A stretch of DNA of 45,044 nucleotides, taken from Acidimicrobiia bacterium UBA4744. Lineage in GTDB: Bacteria > Actinomycetota > Acidimicrobiia > Spongiisociales > UBA4744. Position 1 is the first letter of the stretch. The number at the start of each line of letters is the position of its first letter. The position numbers and the translations under genes were made by a program. Below, piece after piece: positions 14,882 to 23,133 of the stretch. The stretch is from the NCBI GenBank assembly GCA_002403855.1, contig DHIO01000041.1:117957-163000 (forward strand), written 5' to 3'. Below the pieces are notes generated by a model. It had not been told where the DNA came from. It worked only from the letters and a program-made list of their open reading frames with translations, and did not search any database.

Positions 14882-16342
14882 TTATCCATTCGACTGAACC
14901 CAATAGGCGAGGATCTCCTGGGCGATCGGTGCTGCCACCGAACCGCCCGTCGCGTTCTCGCCTGCTTCACCTCCCGATTCGACGAGGACGGCGAGAGCGA
15001 TGGTCGGCTGTTCAACAGGTGCGAACCCGATGAACCACACATGGGGAGGACCGACACCGGTTTCGGCAGTGCCGGTCTTTCCCGCTACACGAACGTTGGG
15101 AACGGTGGCGCGAGTTCCCGTCCCGGAAGCCACCACTCGCTCCATCAGGTCCGAGATCACTGCAGCGGTCGAGGGAGATACGGCCCGTTGCAGCAACTCT
15201 GGTTCGTTCAGTGAGACGACGCGACCGTCGGGATCGAATATCCGGGAGACCAGTGTTGGTTCCATGATGATGCCGTCGTTGGCGATCGCCGAAGCAACCA
15301 AAGCCATTTCGAGCGGGGTGGCGCGGACGTCCCGCTGTCCGATGGCGCTCTGCGCCAGAGCCGGAAGATCGTTGGCAAATGCCGATGGTGGGGGGAAGAC
15401 CGAGGTGAGCACGGGAATCTCGAAAGGGATCTCCTGATTGAAGCCAAAGGCTTCTGCCTGCAGGGAGAGAACATCGGCTCCCAGCTCTAATCCCAGGGAG
15501 GCGAACACCGTGTTGCACGACCGGCGGAAGGCGGTTTGGAGGGTGACCTCGGAGCCGTTTCCGCACACCTGCTCGTCGAAGTTCCGGATGACTTCGGTGG
15601 TGCCCGGCAGTTCGAGCTCGAGCGGGTCCGGGAAGAGCGTGTCGGGTCCGGCCGCTCCCGATTCGATCGCGGCTGCGGTCACCACCACCTTGAAGGTTGA
15701 GCCGGGGGGATAAGTGCGATTCGTCGAGCGATTAGCCAGCGGCTCGGCCGGATCGACCAAGAGGTCTTGCCGGACCTCGATCGCCTCACTTCCCAGAAAG
15801 AGGTTGGGGTCATAGGAGGGCCTCGATACCATCGCCAGCACTTCCCCGGTATGAGGCCGGATAGCCACCACCGAGCCGGGTTGATCTCCAAGTGCAGTGA
15901 AGGCAACCTGCTGAAGGGCATGGTCTATGGTCAGCTGGATGCTCTTGGGACGCAGATCACCTCCCAGCAGAGCGCTCAGCAGGTCGGACACCGTCAGGTC
16001 TCGCTTCGACCGCAGGTCATCGGCGTAGACCAGCTCCAGGGCTTCGTCTCCGAAGTTCAACGAGGAGAACCCAACCAGATGCGCGTAGAGCTCCCCTTCG
16101 GGGTACGAGCGGTTGAACCGTTGCGGGTTGTCCGGGTCGGCGGTCGACTGGGCTAGGACCTGCTCGTCGGACGATAGAATCAGTCCCCTTTCTTTGCCCG
16201 TGCGGCTGGCCACTACCCGGGGATTCCGGTCATCGTCCCGATAGCGCGGCCCGGCGATTACCTGCAGGTAGGTGACATCGAGAATCAGGAGCGCAAAGGC
16301 CACGAAGAGGGCGGCGGCGAGCCGGCGCAGCGGTTGGTTCAT
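14882..16342 (-). CDS. pbpA: class B penicillin-binding protein (PbpA)
   Basis: A 486-residue transpeptidase that crosslinks peptidoglycan. An N-terminal TM anchor (about 5-30) precedes a dimerisation-like region. The transpeptidase domain has the acyl-enzyme Ser215 in PPGSTFK, the SCN triad at 275-277 and the KTG motif at 422-424 (GKTGTAE). Length and order match actinobacterial PbpA beside rodA. The ATG overlaps the rodA stop (ATGA), so the pair is coupled. The SEDS partner RodA polymerises the strands that PbpA links. Confidence 0.95.
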   Translation of the reverse strand: MNQPLRRLAAALFVAFALLILDVTYLQVIAGPRYRDDDRNPRVVASRTGKERGLILSSDEQVLAQSTADPDNPQRFNRSYPEGELYAHLVGFSSLNFGDEALELVYADDLRSKRDLTVSDLLSALLGGDLRPKSIQLTIDHALQQVAFTALGDQPGSVVAIRPHTGEVLAMVSRPSYDPNLFLGSEAIEVRQDLLVDPAEPLANRSTNRTYPPGSTFKVVVTAAAIESGAAGPDTLFPDPLELELPGTTEVIRNFDEQVCGNGSEVTLQTAFRRSCNTVFASLGLELGADVLSLQAEAFGFNQEIPFEIPVLTSVFPPPSAFANDLPALAQSAIGQRDVRATPLEMALVASAIANDGIIMEPTLVSRIFDPDGRVVSLNEPELLQRAVSPSTAAVISDLMERVVASGTGTRATVPNVRVAGKTGTAETGVGPPHVWFIGFAPVEQPTIALAVLVESGGEAGENATGGSVAAPIAQEILAYWVQSNG

Positions 16343-17634
16343 GCTCGCTCCTCGTGGGATATGCGGGCGAGTAAGGCCAGCAACAAGAAGTTGGCCACAA
16401 GGGAAGATCCACCGTACGACATGAAAGGAAGCGTGATGCCGGTGAGCGGAAGCAGGCGCATCACCCCTGCGAGGATGAGGAAAGTCTGCAGACCCAATAC
16501 GAACGCCAAACCGCCCGCCAGGAGCTTGCGGAACGTGTCACGGGACCGTAGGGAAATCCCAAAACCCACAGCGACGAGGAGCCCAAAAGTGGCGATGATT
16601 CCGACGCTGCCGGCCAACCCGAGTTCCTCTCCGACGGCGGCGAAGATGAAGTCGGTCGTTGCGTTGGGGATGCGGTCCGGGGCTCCCAAACCCAGGCCGG
16701 ATCCCGACAGACTCCCGCTCCCGAAGGCGAAGAGACTCTGGGCGATCTGATACCCGGTGTCGATGAAATCGGCGAAGGGGTCCAGCCAGGCAGTGACCCG
16801 TCGCTGGACGTGGGACAAAGAAGACCAGGCGATCACCGCCCCCGCTCCGAAGAGGACGCCTCCGCTGGCCAGATAGACGGCACGACCGGTAGCCGCGTAG
16901 AGCATGGCGATGAAGAGAGCGAAGAGCAGCAGCGAGGCACCTAGATCACGTTGGTACACGAGGACGACGAAACTGGCTGCCCAGGCGATGACCAGCGGAG
17001 CCAATTGGCGCAATTCGGGCAATCGATAGCGGCCCAGGGGGCGGGTGTGCGCCGCCAAGACAGCCTGTCGTTCGCTCAGGTAGGAGGCCAAAAACGCAGC
17101 GAGGATCAGCTTGGCGATCTCGCCGGGCTGGAACTGCAGCCGGAGGGGACCGATTTCCAGACGAATCCACAGGCGTGAACCGTTTTGCTCGAACCCCCGC
17201 AGGGGGAATGCCCAGTCGGTTGGAAGGAGAGGGAGGAGGAGCAGCAGGAGGCCGGCCAACAAGAGTACATACCGGTAACGGCGCAGCGGAGCCAGGCCGG
17301 TCTGGCGCACTGTGAACAGAAGGGCCACCGCGAGCAGGGCGGCAATGAGCAACCACCAGCGCTGTAGAGAAGCCCGGCCCTGGTCAAGTCTATAGACCTC
17401 AACAAAACCGACCGCGGTGATGATGGCCGCCAACGGCAAGAGAAAGGGGCTGGCCTCGGGTGACCATTGTCGGACCGCCAGGTGAAATCCACCGAAGGAA
17501 GTGAGCATCACCACGAAGGTGAGCGCCACCTGTGCATCGATTCCATCGCCCCGGGCGAGGTTGACGAGGGCAACACCGAAAGCAGCGACAGCAGCTGCGC
17601 CGACGAGCAGCGCAGCTTCCGCGTTCCTGGTCAC
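16339..17634 (-). CDS. rodA: SEDS-family peptidoglycan glycosyltransferase RodA/FtsW
   Basis: A 431-residue polytopic protein with about ten to twelve TM segments. SEDS landmarks are RLWIRLEIGPLRLQFQPGEIAKL, the catalytic-region Asp in VYQRDLGASLLLF, TDFIFAAVGEELGL and LPLTGITLPFMSYGGSS near the C-terminus. It polymerises lipid II with the adjacent class B PBP. The N-terminal extension with additional TM helices is typical of actinobacterial RodA/FtsW proteins. Stop-start overlaps of 4 nt on both sides place it in the fhaA-fhaB-pstP-rodA-pbpA transcription unit. Confidence 0.95.
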   Translation of the reverse strand: MTRNAEAALLVGAAAVAAFGVALVNLARGDGIDAQVALTFVVMLTSFGGFHLAVRQWSPEASPFLLPLAAIITAVGFVEVYRLDQGRASLQRWWLLIAALLAVALLFTVRQTGLAPLRRYRYVLLLAGLLLLLLPLLPTDWAFPLRGFEQNGSRLWIRLEIGPLRLQFQPGEIAKLILAAFLASYLSERQAVLAAHTRPLGRYRLPELRQLAPLVIAWAASFVVLVYQRDLGASLLLFALFIAMLYAATGRAVYLASGGVLFGAGAVIAWSSLSHVQRRVTAWLDPFADFIDTGYQIAQSLFAFGSGSLSGSGLGLGAPDRIPNATTDFIFAAVGEELGLAGSVGIIATFGLLVAVGFGISLRSRDTFRKLLAGGLAFVLGLQTFLILAGVMRLLPLTGITLPFMSYGGSSLVANFLLLALLARISHEERA

Positions 17635-18341
17635 GGACCCACGTCAACGACGGCGAGGGAGATGTTGTCGTGACCACCCGCCCGGTTGGCATTCTCGATC
17701 AACACCCACACGGCTTCCTCGGGGGTGCCGAGGCCGAGCGTCACGGCGATGTGTTCATCGTCGACCATCGAGGTCAGACCGTCTGAGCAGACCAGCAAAC
17801 GATCGCCGGCCTCCAGTCGGGCTTCGATGACGTCGACCTCGACTTCCGGGTCGAGGCCCAAGGCCCGGGTGAGCATGCTGCGTTGCGGGTGAGTCGCTGC
17901 GTCCTCGGGTCGAATGCTGCCGGCCCGCACATACTCGGCGACCACGGAGTGGTCATCCGTGAGCTGTTCGAGCGACCCCGAGCGTAAGCGGTAGGAGCGA
18001 CTGTCGCCGACATGGCCGATGATGAGCGATCCGGACGGCAGGAGTTCCGCGGCGGTGAGAGTGGTACCCATGCCGCGCAGGTCTGGATTCTCCGCAACCA
18101 CCGCCAGGATGAGGTCGTTGGCGCGGGAAACACGCTCTGCGATCGGTAAATCGGCGTTCTGGGAAATCGCGTCTGTGGCCAGGCGACTGGCGATCTCGCC
18201 TCCGACATGGCCGCCCATGCCGTCGGCCACAGCTACTACGAGGCGTTCGTCCGTCCTGCCGCCGGTCTCCGGGAAGACCGAATCTTCGTTATTCTCTCGG
18301 ATCCGGCCGCGGTGTGATCCAGTCGCCCATGTGAAGATCAT
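17631..18341 (-). CDS. pstP: PP2C-family serine/threonine phosphatase PstP
   Basis: A 236-residue PPM phosphatase. Metal-binding motifs are RENNEDSVF, VAVADGMGGHVGGE, GHVGDSRSYRL, LLVCSDGLT and GGHDNISLAVVD. It should reverse PknB phosphorylation. Unlike M. tuberculosis PstP, it has no transmembrane helix or extracellular tail: the protein ends right after the catalytic core, so it is predicted soluble. It overlaps rodA and fhaB by 4 nt each. Confidence 0.94.
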   Translation of the reverse strand: MIFTWATGSHRGRIRENNEDSVFPETGGRTDERLVVAVADGMGGHVGGEIASRLATDAISQNADLPIAERVSRANDLILAVVAENPDLRGMGTTLTAAELLPSGSLIIGHVGDSRSYRLRSGSLEQLTDDHSVVAEYVRAGSIRPEDAATHPQRSMLTRALGLDPEVEVDVIEARLEAGDRLLVCSDGLTSMVDDEHIAVTLGLGTPEEAVWVLIENANRAGGHDNISLAVVDVGP

Positions 18342-18751
18342 TGAACCTCCATGATCGTCTTGCCGATCTGGATGGCGTCTCCCTTGTTGAGGGCAATCGG
18401 CGCTCCCACCCGACGACCGTTGACGTAGGTTCCGTTGGTGCTACCGAGGTCGTGCAGGAGGATGCCGCCGTCCTGTCGTACTAGCCGCATATGGAACTCC
18501 GACGCGTAGGGATCCTCGAGCACGATATCGGCTTCGGGGCTCCGACCCAATACGACGGCATCCCGCACGGCGATGTCCATGCCGGCTTGTGTCTCCGATT
18601 TCACAATCACCACCTGGTTGCTCGGCTTGCGACGCCGCCCGGTCTCACCCGTGCCGACGTGTTGGCCAATCGCCCGGGCTACCTGCCACACGAAGATGTA
18701 GATGAAGGCTATGAAGATGAACTTGAGGAGGGTCAGGAGCAGGGCAGGCAT
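18338..18751 (-). CDS. fhaB: membrane-anchored FHA-domain protein FhaB
   Basis: A 137-residue protein. ATG 18751 (MPALLLTLLKFI) is chosen: it overlaps the fhaA stop by one base, and it gives an N-terminal TM (about 3-25) as in FhaB/FipA. The FHA domain has LGRSPEADIVLEDPYASEFH and LHDLGSTNGTYVNG, the phosphothreonine-binding core with Arg, Ser and Asn. In mycobacteria the homologue is a substrate of PknB-type kinases and acts in division. The longer open frame from 18904 reads through fhaA. Confidence 0.93.
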   Translation of the reverse strand: MPALLLTLLKFIFIAFIYIFVWQVARAIGQHVGTGETGRRRKPSNQVVIVKSETQAGMDIAVRDAVVLGRSPEADIVLEDPYASEFHMRLVRQDGGILLHDLGSTNGTYVNGRRVGAPIALNKGDAIQIGKTIMEVQ

Positions 18752-19407
18752 CAGGGTTCGAGGCGGAAGGTATAGACCATGGGACCAAACGTTACGACTG
18801 CACCGGTGGCGAGGGTCTGGGGAGATGCGGAAGGGGTTCCATTGACCGCCGTGCCATTGGCCGATCCCAGATCGACTATCCAGGCTTCTCCACCTTCCCT
18901 CCACACCAGGGCATGGGTACGGCTCACGCCCGGATTTCCGATGGTGACATCAGAGTTCCCGGCGCGTCCCACTACACAACGGTTATTGCTGAGCGCGAGT
19001 CGCATGCCGTTCTTCGCCGTCAGGAACGCCCAGGGGCGCAAGGTTCCGGGTGTCCGAACCGCGTGGCAATCGACGGTGCCCGGTGATACGTCCTCGTTCG
19101 GCTCCAGCGAGACCTGCACGGGTCCGTCCAGCCGCCATCCCCGGTCGGCGGCCGTTGATTCCAGAACGTCCACCAGTTCGCCCATCAGGCCGGACGGAAT
19201 AGCGGCGTCGAGGTCACGGGGGTTGAGCCGCAAGTTGTAGACGTTGGCGGCGGTGGGGCCTGCGGGTCCTTCCTTGACGGAAAGATCGGCTTCCCGCACG
19301 AGACGCGCCGCCAGTTCCACCGGGTGGAGCTTGCCTCGAAAGACCCGGCCGGCCACCCCATCCACGAGGTGTTCGAGGCGCCGTTCGAAGTCGCGCACGA
19401 GCTTCAT
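18751..19407 (-). CDS. fhaA: FhaA: DUF3662 plus FHA domain
   Basis: A 218-residue protein. The N-terminal DUF3662 domain (about 1-115) contains VFRGKLHPVELAARLVREAD. A C-terminal FHA domain has VVGRAGNSDVTIGNPGVSRTHA and DLGSANGTAVNG. It is shorter than M. tuberculosis FhaA because the Pro/Gln-rich linker is almost absent. The family binds phosphorylated partners, such as the MviN pseudokinase region in mycobacteria, to regulate peptidoglycan precursor flipping. It is the first gene of the operon; the ATG is 6 nt downstream of a TAAACT -10. Confidence 0.94.
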   Translation of the reverse strand: MKLVRDFERRLEHLVDGVAGRVFRGKLHPVELAARLVREADLSVKEGPAGPTAANVYNLRLNPRDLDAAIPSGLMGELVDVLESTAADRGWRLDGPVQVSLEPNEDVSPGTVDCHAVRTPGTLRPWAFLTAKNGMRLALSNNRCVVGRAGNSDVTIGNPGVSRTHALVWREGGEAWIVDLGSANGTAVNGTPSASPQTLATGAVVTFGPMVYTFRLEP

Positions 19408-19413
19408 TCGGCC

Positions 19414-19419
19414 AGTTTA
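19414..19419 (-). promoter_or_regulatory. -10 element of the fhaA operon (leaderless)
   Basis: Minus-strand TAAACT (19419-19414) is 6 nt upstream of the fhaA ATG with no SD. This is probably the main promoter of the fhaA-fhaB-pstP-rodA-pbpA run. Confidence 0.5.
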
Positions 19420-19492
19420 CGGTACGGCAATCTCCTGGTTGTGTCGAGAACTCGCCACGACCGGCGGCGAAGTCGCCAAAACTCCTGCGTGG

Positions 19493-19498
19493 TACGAT
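19493..19498 (+). promoter_or_regulatory. possible -10 of tRNA-Leu
   Basis: TACGAT lies 44 nt upstream of tRNA-Leu; no clear -35. Weak. Confidence 0.3.
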
Positions 19499-19542
19499 GC
19501 GGCCCCTCACAGAGTGCTGGGTCCCCCATTACCGGTCTCTGA

Positions 19543-19626
19543 GGGCGAGTGGCGGAATTGGCAGACGCGCAGGCTTCAGGTGCCTGTGAGCTTAGGCTCG
19601 TGGGGGTTCAAGTCCCCCCTCGCCCA
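19543..19626 (+). tRNA. tRNA-Leu (CAG)
   Basis: A class II tRNA with a long variable arm. The acceptor GGGCGAG pairs with CTCGCCC, and the discriminator is A. The anticodon loop TTCAGGT carries CAG, and the T-loop is GGTTCAAGTCC. CCA is encoded at 19627-19629. Confidence 0.96.
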
Positions 19627-19630
19627 CCAG

Positions 19631-20641
19631 GTGTATTCCACGTATCCCAGACGGCGGCGCCGGCGTGGTGCGCTGTTGGCGCTGGTGCTCGTTTCGATAG
19701 TGGCAGTGGTGCTCATCGCAGCGGGCAGCCTGCGCTCGGATACCCGCGCCACCGTCGCCTACTTGGAGGCGGCGCGTTCGGTGGCACTCGAGCACGCCGA
19801 CCTGTCGGTTGAGTTCCAGGAGCAGGTGATTCTGGAACTGCAGAGCCTCGATCGGGACAGGTTGATGACCTTGATGACGCAGATTGTCGAGACTGCCAGA
19901 AACGCTTCCGCCCTGCTGGAGACGGTTGAGGTGCCGGCCGCCGCAGCCGGTACCGACGCTGCCCTCACCCTGGCTTTGACGTCATGGGAGGCGGGTCTGA
20001 GTGGTTTCGAAGGCGCGCTGCTGGCCGTCGTCGATAACCCGGGCAGTGTGGTCGCGATCGGTGATCTGGCAGACGTCCTGGTTGAACTCGAGGTCGGCGA
20101 CCGAGCGTACATTCGTTTCGCAGAAGCAGCCGACGCTTTGCGGGGTGAAGCCGATGTGGAGATCGGTGAGTATCCGGATGTGGAGTATCTGACCGTGTCT
20201 CTGTCCTCCCTGACGTACGCCGATCGTCTGGCCGGGATTGCGGACAGATCCCCGGGTTTGGCGCTGGCCCGTGATCTGGCCATCGCCACCGTTCGTTCTG
20301 AGCCGGAGGAGACGGGTGGGGTGACTGATGGTGTTCCGGTCCTGCCCAATACCGATACCCTGCTCGTCCAGGTCGTGGTGGTCAACCAAGGCAACCGGGA
20401 CGAGCAGGACGTGACGGTGTCGCTCCTCCTGCAGGACTCCGAAGCCACGGTGTTGGAGGAGCGTTCGGAAGACTTGGTGTTGCTGGAAGCCGGGGGCAGT
20501 GTGACCGTTGAATTCGCGGATCTACCCGTTGCAGCGGGGGAGAAGCTCCTCGCGACGATCGCCGTCACGCCGGTGGAGGGTGAGGTGGATACCGACAACA
20601 ACCGTCGAGAGTTCCCCTTCTTCGTGAACGAGCCGGCATGA
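19631..20641 (+). CDS. single-pass membrane protein with CARDB-like domain
   Basis: A protein of about 336 residues. The most upstream plausible start is GTG 19631, giving VYSTYPRRRRRRGALLALVLVSIVAVVLIAAGS: arginine-rich, then one TM. The open frame extends upstream only through the tRNA and fhaA antisense. The middle part is acidic and helical. The C-terminal 95 residues (DTLLVQVVVVNQGNRDEQDVTVSLLL to DTDNNRREFPFF) look like a CARDB/beta-sandwich domain outside the membrane. GTG is one base after the tRNA-Leu CCA, with no SD. Its stop overlaps the DUF4446 gene (ATGA). Function unknown; a surface or envelope role is inferred. Confidence 0.75.
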   Translation: MYSTYPRRRRRRGALLALVLVSIVAVVLIAAGSLRSDTRATVAYLEAARSVALEHADLSVEFQEQVILELQSLDRDRLMTLMTQIVETARNASALLETVEVPAAAAGTDAALTLALTSWEAGLSGFEGALLAVVDNPGSVVAIGDLADVLVELEVGDRAYIRFAEAADALRGEADVEIGEYPDVEYLTVSLSSLTYADRLAGIADRSPGLALARDLAIATVRSEPEETGGVTDGVPVLPNTDTLLVQVVVVNQGNRDEQDVTVSLLLQDSEATVLEERSEDLVLLEAGGSVTVEFADLPVAAGEKLLATIAVTPVEGEVDTDNNRREFPFFVNEPA

Positions 20642-21087
20642 GCACCGGGTTCTGGGTCATCCTCGTGGTATTGACGGTGGTGGCTGCCTGGCTGGCCTGG
20701 GAGGTGGTCAATCTGAAACAGACCGTTTCCGGTGTCCCGCTTGGCGACGATGAACTGTATGACCTGTTGCATCGGATCGACAACGAACTTGGTTTGCACA
20801 ACGCGGCGATTGCCGATCTTCAGCAACGTCTCCTCCATCTCGAGGAACGATCCGTGACCTCGCTTCGACGAACCGGGGTGATCAGCTACGACGCCTACGA
20901 AGATGTGGGTGGCGCTCGATCTCGTTCAATTGCCCTTTTGGACGATGAAGGGAGCGGGGTGGTGCTCAGCGTCCTCGTGTCCCGGACCGAGACCTCGTTC
21001 TACCTCAAGAGGGTTGCGGCCGGTAGCCCGGAGGAGCCATTGTCGCCCGAGGAGCAAGCGGTGATCGATCGAGCCCTCCAGCATTAG
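20638..21087 (+). CDS. DUF4446 family protein
   Basis: A 149-residue protein. One N-terminal TM (about 5-25) is followed by a coiled-coil-like region (DELYDLLHRIDNELGLHNAAIADLQQRLLHLEER). A compact domain GVISYDAYEDVGGARSRSIALLDDEGSGVVLSVLVSR follows, then FYLKRVAAG. This pattern, including the RY/SYDA and GG-S-ALLD segments, matches the widespread DUF4446 family found in Firmicutes and Actinobacteria, whose function is unknown. It is coupled by ATGA to the upstream membrane protein and followed by serS 13 nt later. Confidence 0.85.
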   Translation: MSTGFWVILVVLTVVAAWLAWEVVNLKQTVSGVPLGDDELYDLLHRIDNELGLHNAAIADLQQRLLHLEERSVTSLRRTGVISYDAYEDVGGARSRSIALLDDEGSGVVLSVLVSRTETSFYLKRVAAGSPEEPLSPEEQAVIDRALQH

Positions 21088-21100
21088 CATCCGGGTCAGA

Positions 21101-22357
21101 ATGATTGATTTGAGCGTCTTGAGAGAATCGCCCGATTCCTTGCGTGAAGCGCTGCGGCGCCGCCATGTCGATATCGATGTGGGCACGCTGGTCGAGTTGG
21201 ACGAGCGGCGGCGGAGGGTCCGGAGCGAAGCGGAACAGGTTCGAGCCGAACAAAAACGCGTGGGCAAGGAGATCTCCACCCTCGAAGGTGAACAACGGCA
21301 AGGAGCTATCGCCAGCGCCGGCCGGCTGGCGGAGCGGTACAAGCGACTTCTGGCGGAAGCGGACGAGCTCGATGAGAAGTTTCAGCAGTTGTGGATCACT
21401 GTGCCCAACATGGCGCACCCGTCGGCACCGGACGGCACCACTGAGGAAGACGCGGTAGAGATACGCCGTTGGGGGACTCCGGCCGGATACGAGTTTCGGG
21501 TGCGGGATCATCAAGACCTCGGGGAGGCGCTGGACATCATCGACATCGAGCGGGCGGCCAAGGTGGCAGGCTCCCGTTTCGCCTTTTTGAAGGGTAAGGC
21601 AGTTCTTCTCGAGCTGGGACTGATTCGTTTTGCGGTGGATCAATTGATCGCCGAGGGGTTCATCCCCGTGGTGCCCCCGGTGCTTGTCCGGGAGGAGGCC
21701 TTGTTCGGTACCGGCTTCTTCCCTTCTGACCGTGATCAGGTCTACGAGATCGAGCGGGATGAGCTTTTCCTGGTGGGCACGTCTGAGGTGTCACTGGCGG
21801 CGCTGCACCTCAATGAGATATTCGAAACCACGGACTTGCCGATTCGCTACGCCGGTTCCTCCACCTGTTTCCGTCGTGAGGCCGGCACCTATGGCAAAGA
21901 CACCCGGGGTATCTTCCGTATGCATCAGTTCGACAAAGTCGAGATGTTCTCCTTCTGCCATCCCGAACAGTCGTGGGATGAGCACGAGTACATGCTCTCG
22001 ATCGAAGAGAAGATCCTCCAGGATCTGGAATTGCCCTACCGGGTGGTGAGCGTGGCTGCCGGGGATCTGGGTGCCTCTGCCGCCAAGAAATACGACATCG
22101 AGGTTTGGTTGCCATCGCAGGAGACCTTCCGGGAGATCACCTCATGCTCGAACACCACCGACTATCAGGCGCGGCGGCTCCGGACCAGGTTTCGCGATGG
22201 GACGAGTAACCGGTTGGTGCATACTCTCAACGGGACGGTCGTGACCAGCTCGCGAACCGTGCTGGCCCTCCTCGAGAACCACCAACAGGCCGACGGCTCG
22301 GTCACGATTCCGGCGGCCCTTCGTCCGTATGTTGGGTTCGACTCCATAGCGCCGTGA
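21101..22357 (+). CDS. serS: seryl-tRNA synthetase
   Basis: A 418-residue class II synthetase. The N-terminal tRNA-binding coiled-coil arm is visible at about 30-100. Motif 2 is FRREAGTYGKDTRGIFRMHQFDKVEMF, preceded by VGTSEVSLAALHLNE. Motif 3 lies near the C-terminus (NGTVVTSSRTVLALLENHQQ, then DGSVTIPAALRPY). It charges tRNA-Ser, and four tRNA-Ser genes lie downstream in this window. The ATG is preceded by a TAGCAT 10 nt upstream rather than an SD. It overlaps menG by 4 nt (GTGA). Confidence 0.97.
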   Translation: MIDLSVLRESPDSLREALRRRHVDIDVGTLVELDERRRRVRSEAEQVRAEQKRVGKEISTLEGEQRQGAIASAGRLAERYKRLLAEADELDEKFQQLWITVPNMAHPSAPDGTTEEDAVEIRRWGTPAGYEFRVRDHQDLGEALDIIDIERAAKVAGSRFAFLKGKAVLLELGLIRFAVDQLIAEGFIPVVPPVLVREEALFGTGFFPSDRDQVYEIERDELFLVGTSEVSLAALHLNEIFETTDLPIRYAGSSTCFRREAGTYGKDTRGIFRMHQFDKVEMFSFCHPEQSWDEHEYMLSIEEKILQDLELPYRVVSVAAGDLGASAAKKYDIEVWLPSQETFREITSCSNTTDYQARRLRTRFRDGTSNRLVHTLNGTVVTSSRTVLALLENHQQADGSVTIPAALRPYVGFDSIAP

Positions 22358-22992
22358 ACGCCCGAGCGCCGGGTCAGGAAGTCTTTGCGGGAATCGCCCG
22401 GCGATACGACATACTGAACAGGGTTCTGTCGCTGGGTCGAGAACAAGCCTGGCGACGAAGTGGGATAGACCGGCTTCCGCACGGCGACCTCCTCGACCTC
22501 GGTTCCGGAACCGGCGCGGCGGCGCCCGTGTTCGGCAACCGGAGGGTTGTGGCGATCGATCCGGTGTCCGAGATGCTGGCTCTCAATCCACTCGCCTTGC
22601 GGGTGGCAGCGACGGGCGAAGCTCTGCCGTTCGCGAATGACTCGTTTGACGGAGTCTTTTCCGCCTACGTGTTCCGCAACCTCACTTCCGTTCCGGCCAC
22701 TCTGCGGGAGATCCACCGTGTGCTACGTCCGGGTGGGAAGGTGGCCGTCATCGGACTGGGTCGACCGCAGGGAACTGTGGCGGCGTCCCTCCATCGGGCC
22801 GGGACCGCAATAGTACTTCCCCTGGCGGGTGCGGCCATCGGAGCTTGCCGGGAGTACACCTACCTCCATCGGTCTTTGGACAAACTTCCTCCTCCCGAGG
22901 TGCTCTTCTCCGGCGGCCCGTTGCGGATCGAAGAGATCTGGAGGATGGGCCCACTCGGCTTCGTCTACGGGGCGCTGCTGGCCAAGGGGTAA
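22354..22992 (+). CDS. menG: demethylmenaquinone methyltransferase (UbiE/MenG family)
   Basis: A 212-residue methyltransferase. The N-terminus VFAGIARRYDILNRVLSLGREQAWRR is the UbiE/COQ5 signature. Motif I is LLDLGSGTGAAAPVF, motif II VVAIDPVSEML, and FSAYVFRNLTSVPATLREIHRVLRPGGK corresponds to the second UbiE signature. A C-terminal EYTYLHRSLDKLP matches the family's YL-x-S segment. It is a little shorter than usual. It would methylate demethylmenaquinone in the last step of menaquinone synthesis, the quinone used by actinobacteria. The GTG start overlaps the serS stop. Confidence 0.85.
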   Translation: MNARAPGQEVFAGIARRYDILNRVLSLGREQAWRRSGIDRLPHGDLLDLGSGTGAAAPVFGNRRVVAIDPVSEMLALNPLALRVAATGEALPFANDSFDGVFSAYVFRNLTSVPATLREIHRVLRPGGKVAVIGLGRPQGTVAASLHRAGTAIVLPLAGAAIGACREYTYLHRSLDKLPPPEVLFSGGPLRIEEIWRMGPLGFVYGALLAKG

Positions 22993-22993
22993 G

Positions 22994-23078
22994 GGGTAGC
23001 AGGTTCGGGTAGCAGGTAGCAGGCATCAGAGGGCGAACGGCAGACAAACAGCAAGCGGCAAGAGGCAAGCAGCAAGCG
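22994..23078 (+). repeat. short tandem repeats (GGTAGCAGG and GCAAGCR units)
   Basis: GGTAGCAGG occurs at 22995-23003 and 23008-23016, with a further shared copy ending at 23023. Four tandem heptamers GCAAGCG, GCAAGAG, GCAAGCA, GCAAGCG fill 23051-23078. They lie between menG and the SRP RNA. Composition differs from neighbouring coding DNA. Confidence 0.75.
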
Positions 23079-23116
23079 GTCAGACCGGGAACCTGTGAGT
23101 CAAACCTCGAAACTGC

Positions 23117-23131
23117 TCACCGAAGGTGAGT
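23117..23131 (-). terminator. terminator of the SRP RNA
   Basis: Minus-strand CTCACC-TTC-GGTGAG hairpin immediately after the SRP RNA 3' end, followed by CAGTTTCG with a modest U content. Confidence 0.65.
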
Positions 23132-23133
23132 GA

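Noticed and set aside
12949..15057. PknB starting at 15057
   Set aside because: The extra 66 residues read antisense-like text inside pbpA; the kinase fold and -10 support the start at 14859.
23051..23078. Heptamer repeats as a CRISPR array
   Set aside because: Units are 7 nt with no spacers; simple tandem repeat only.
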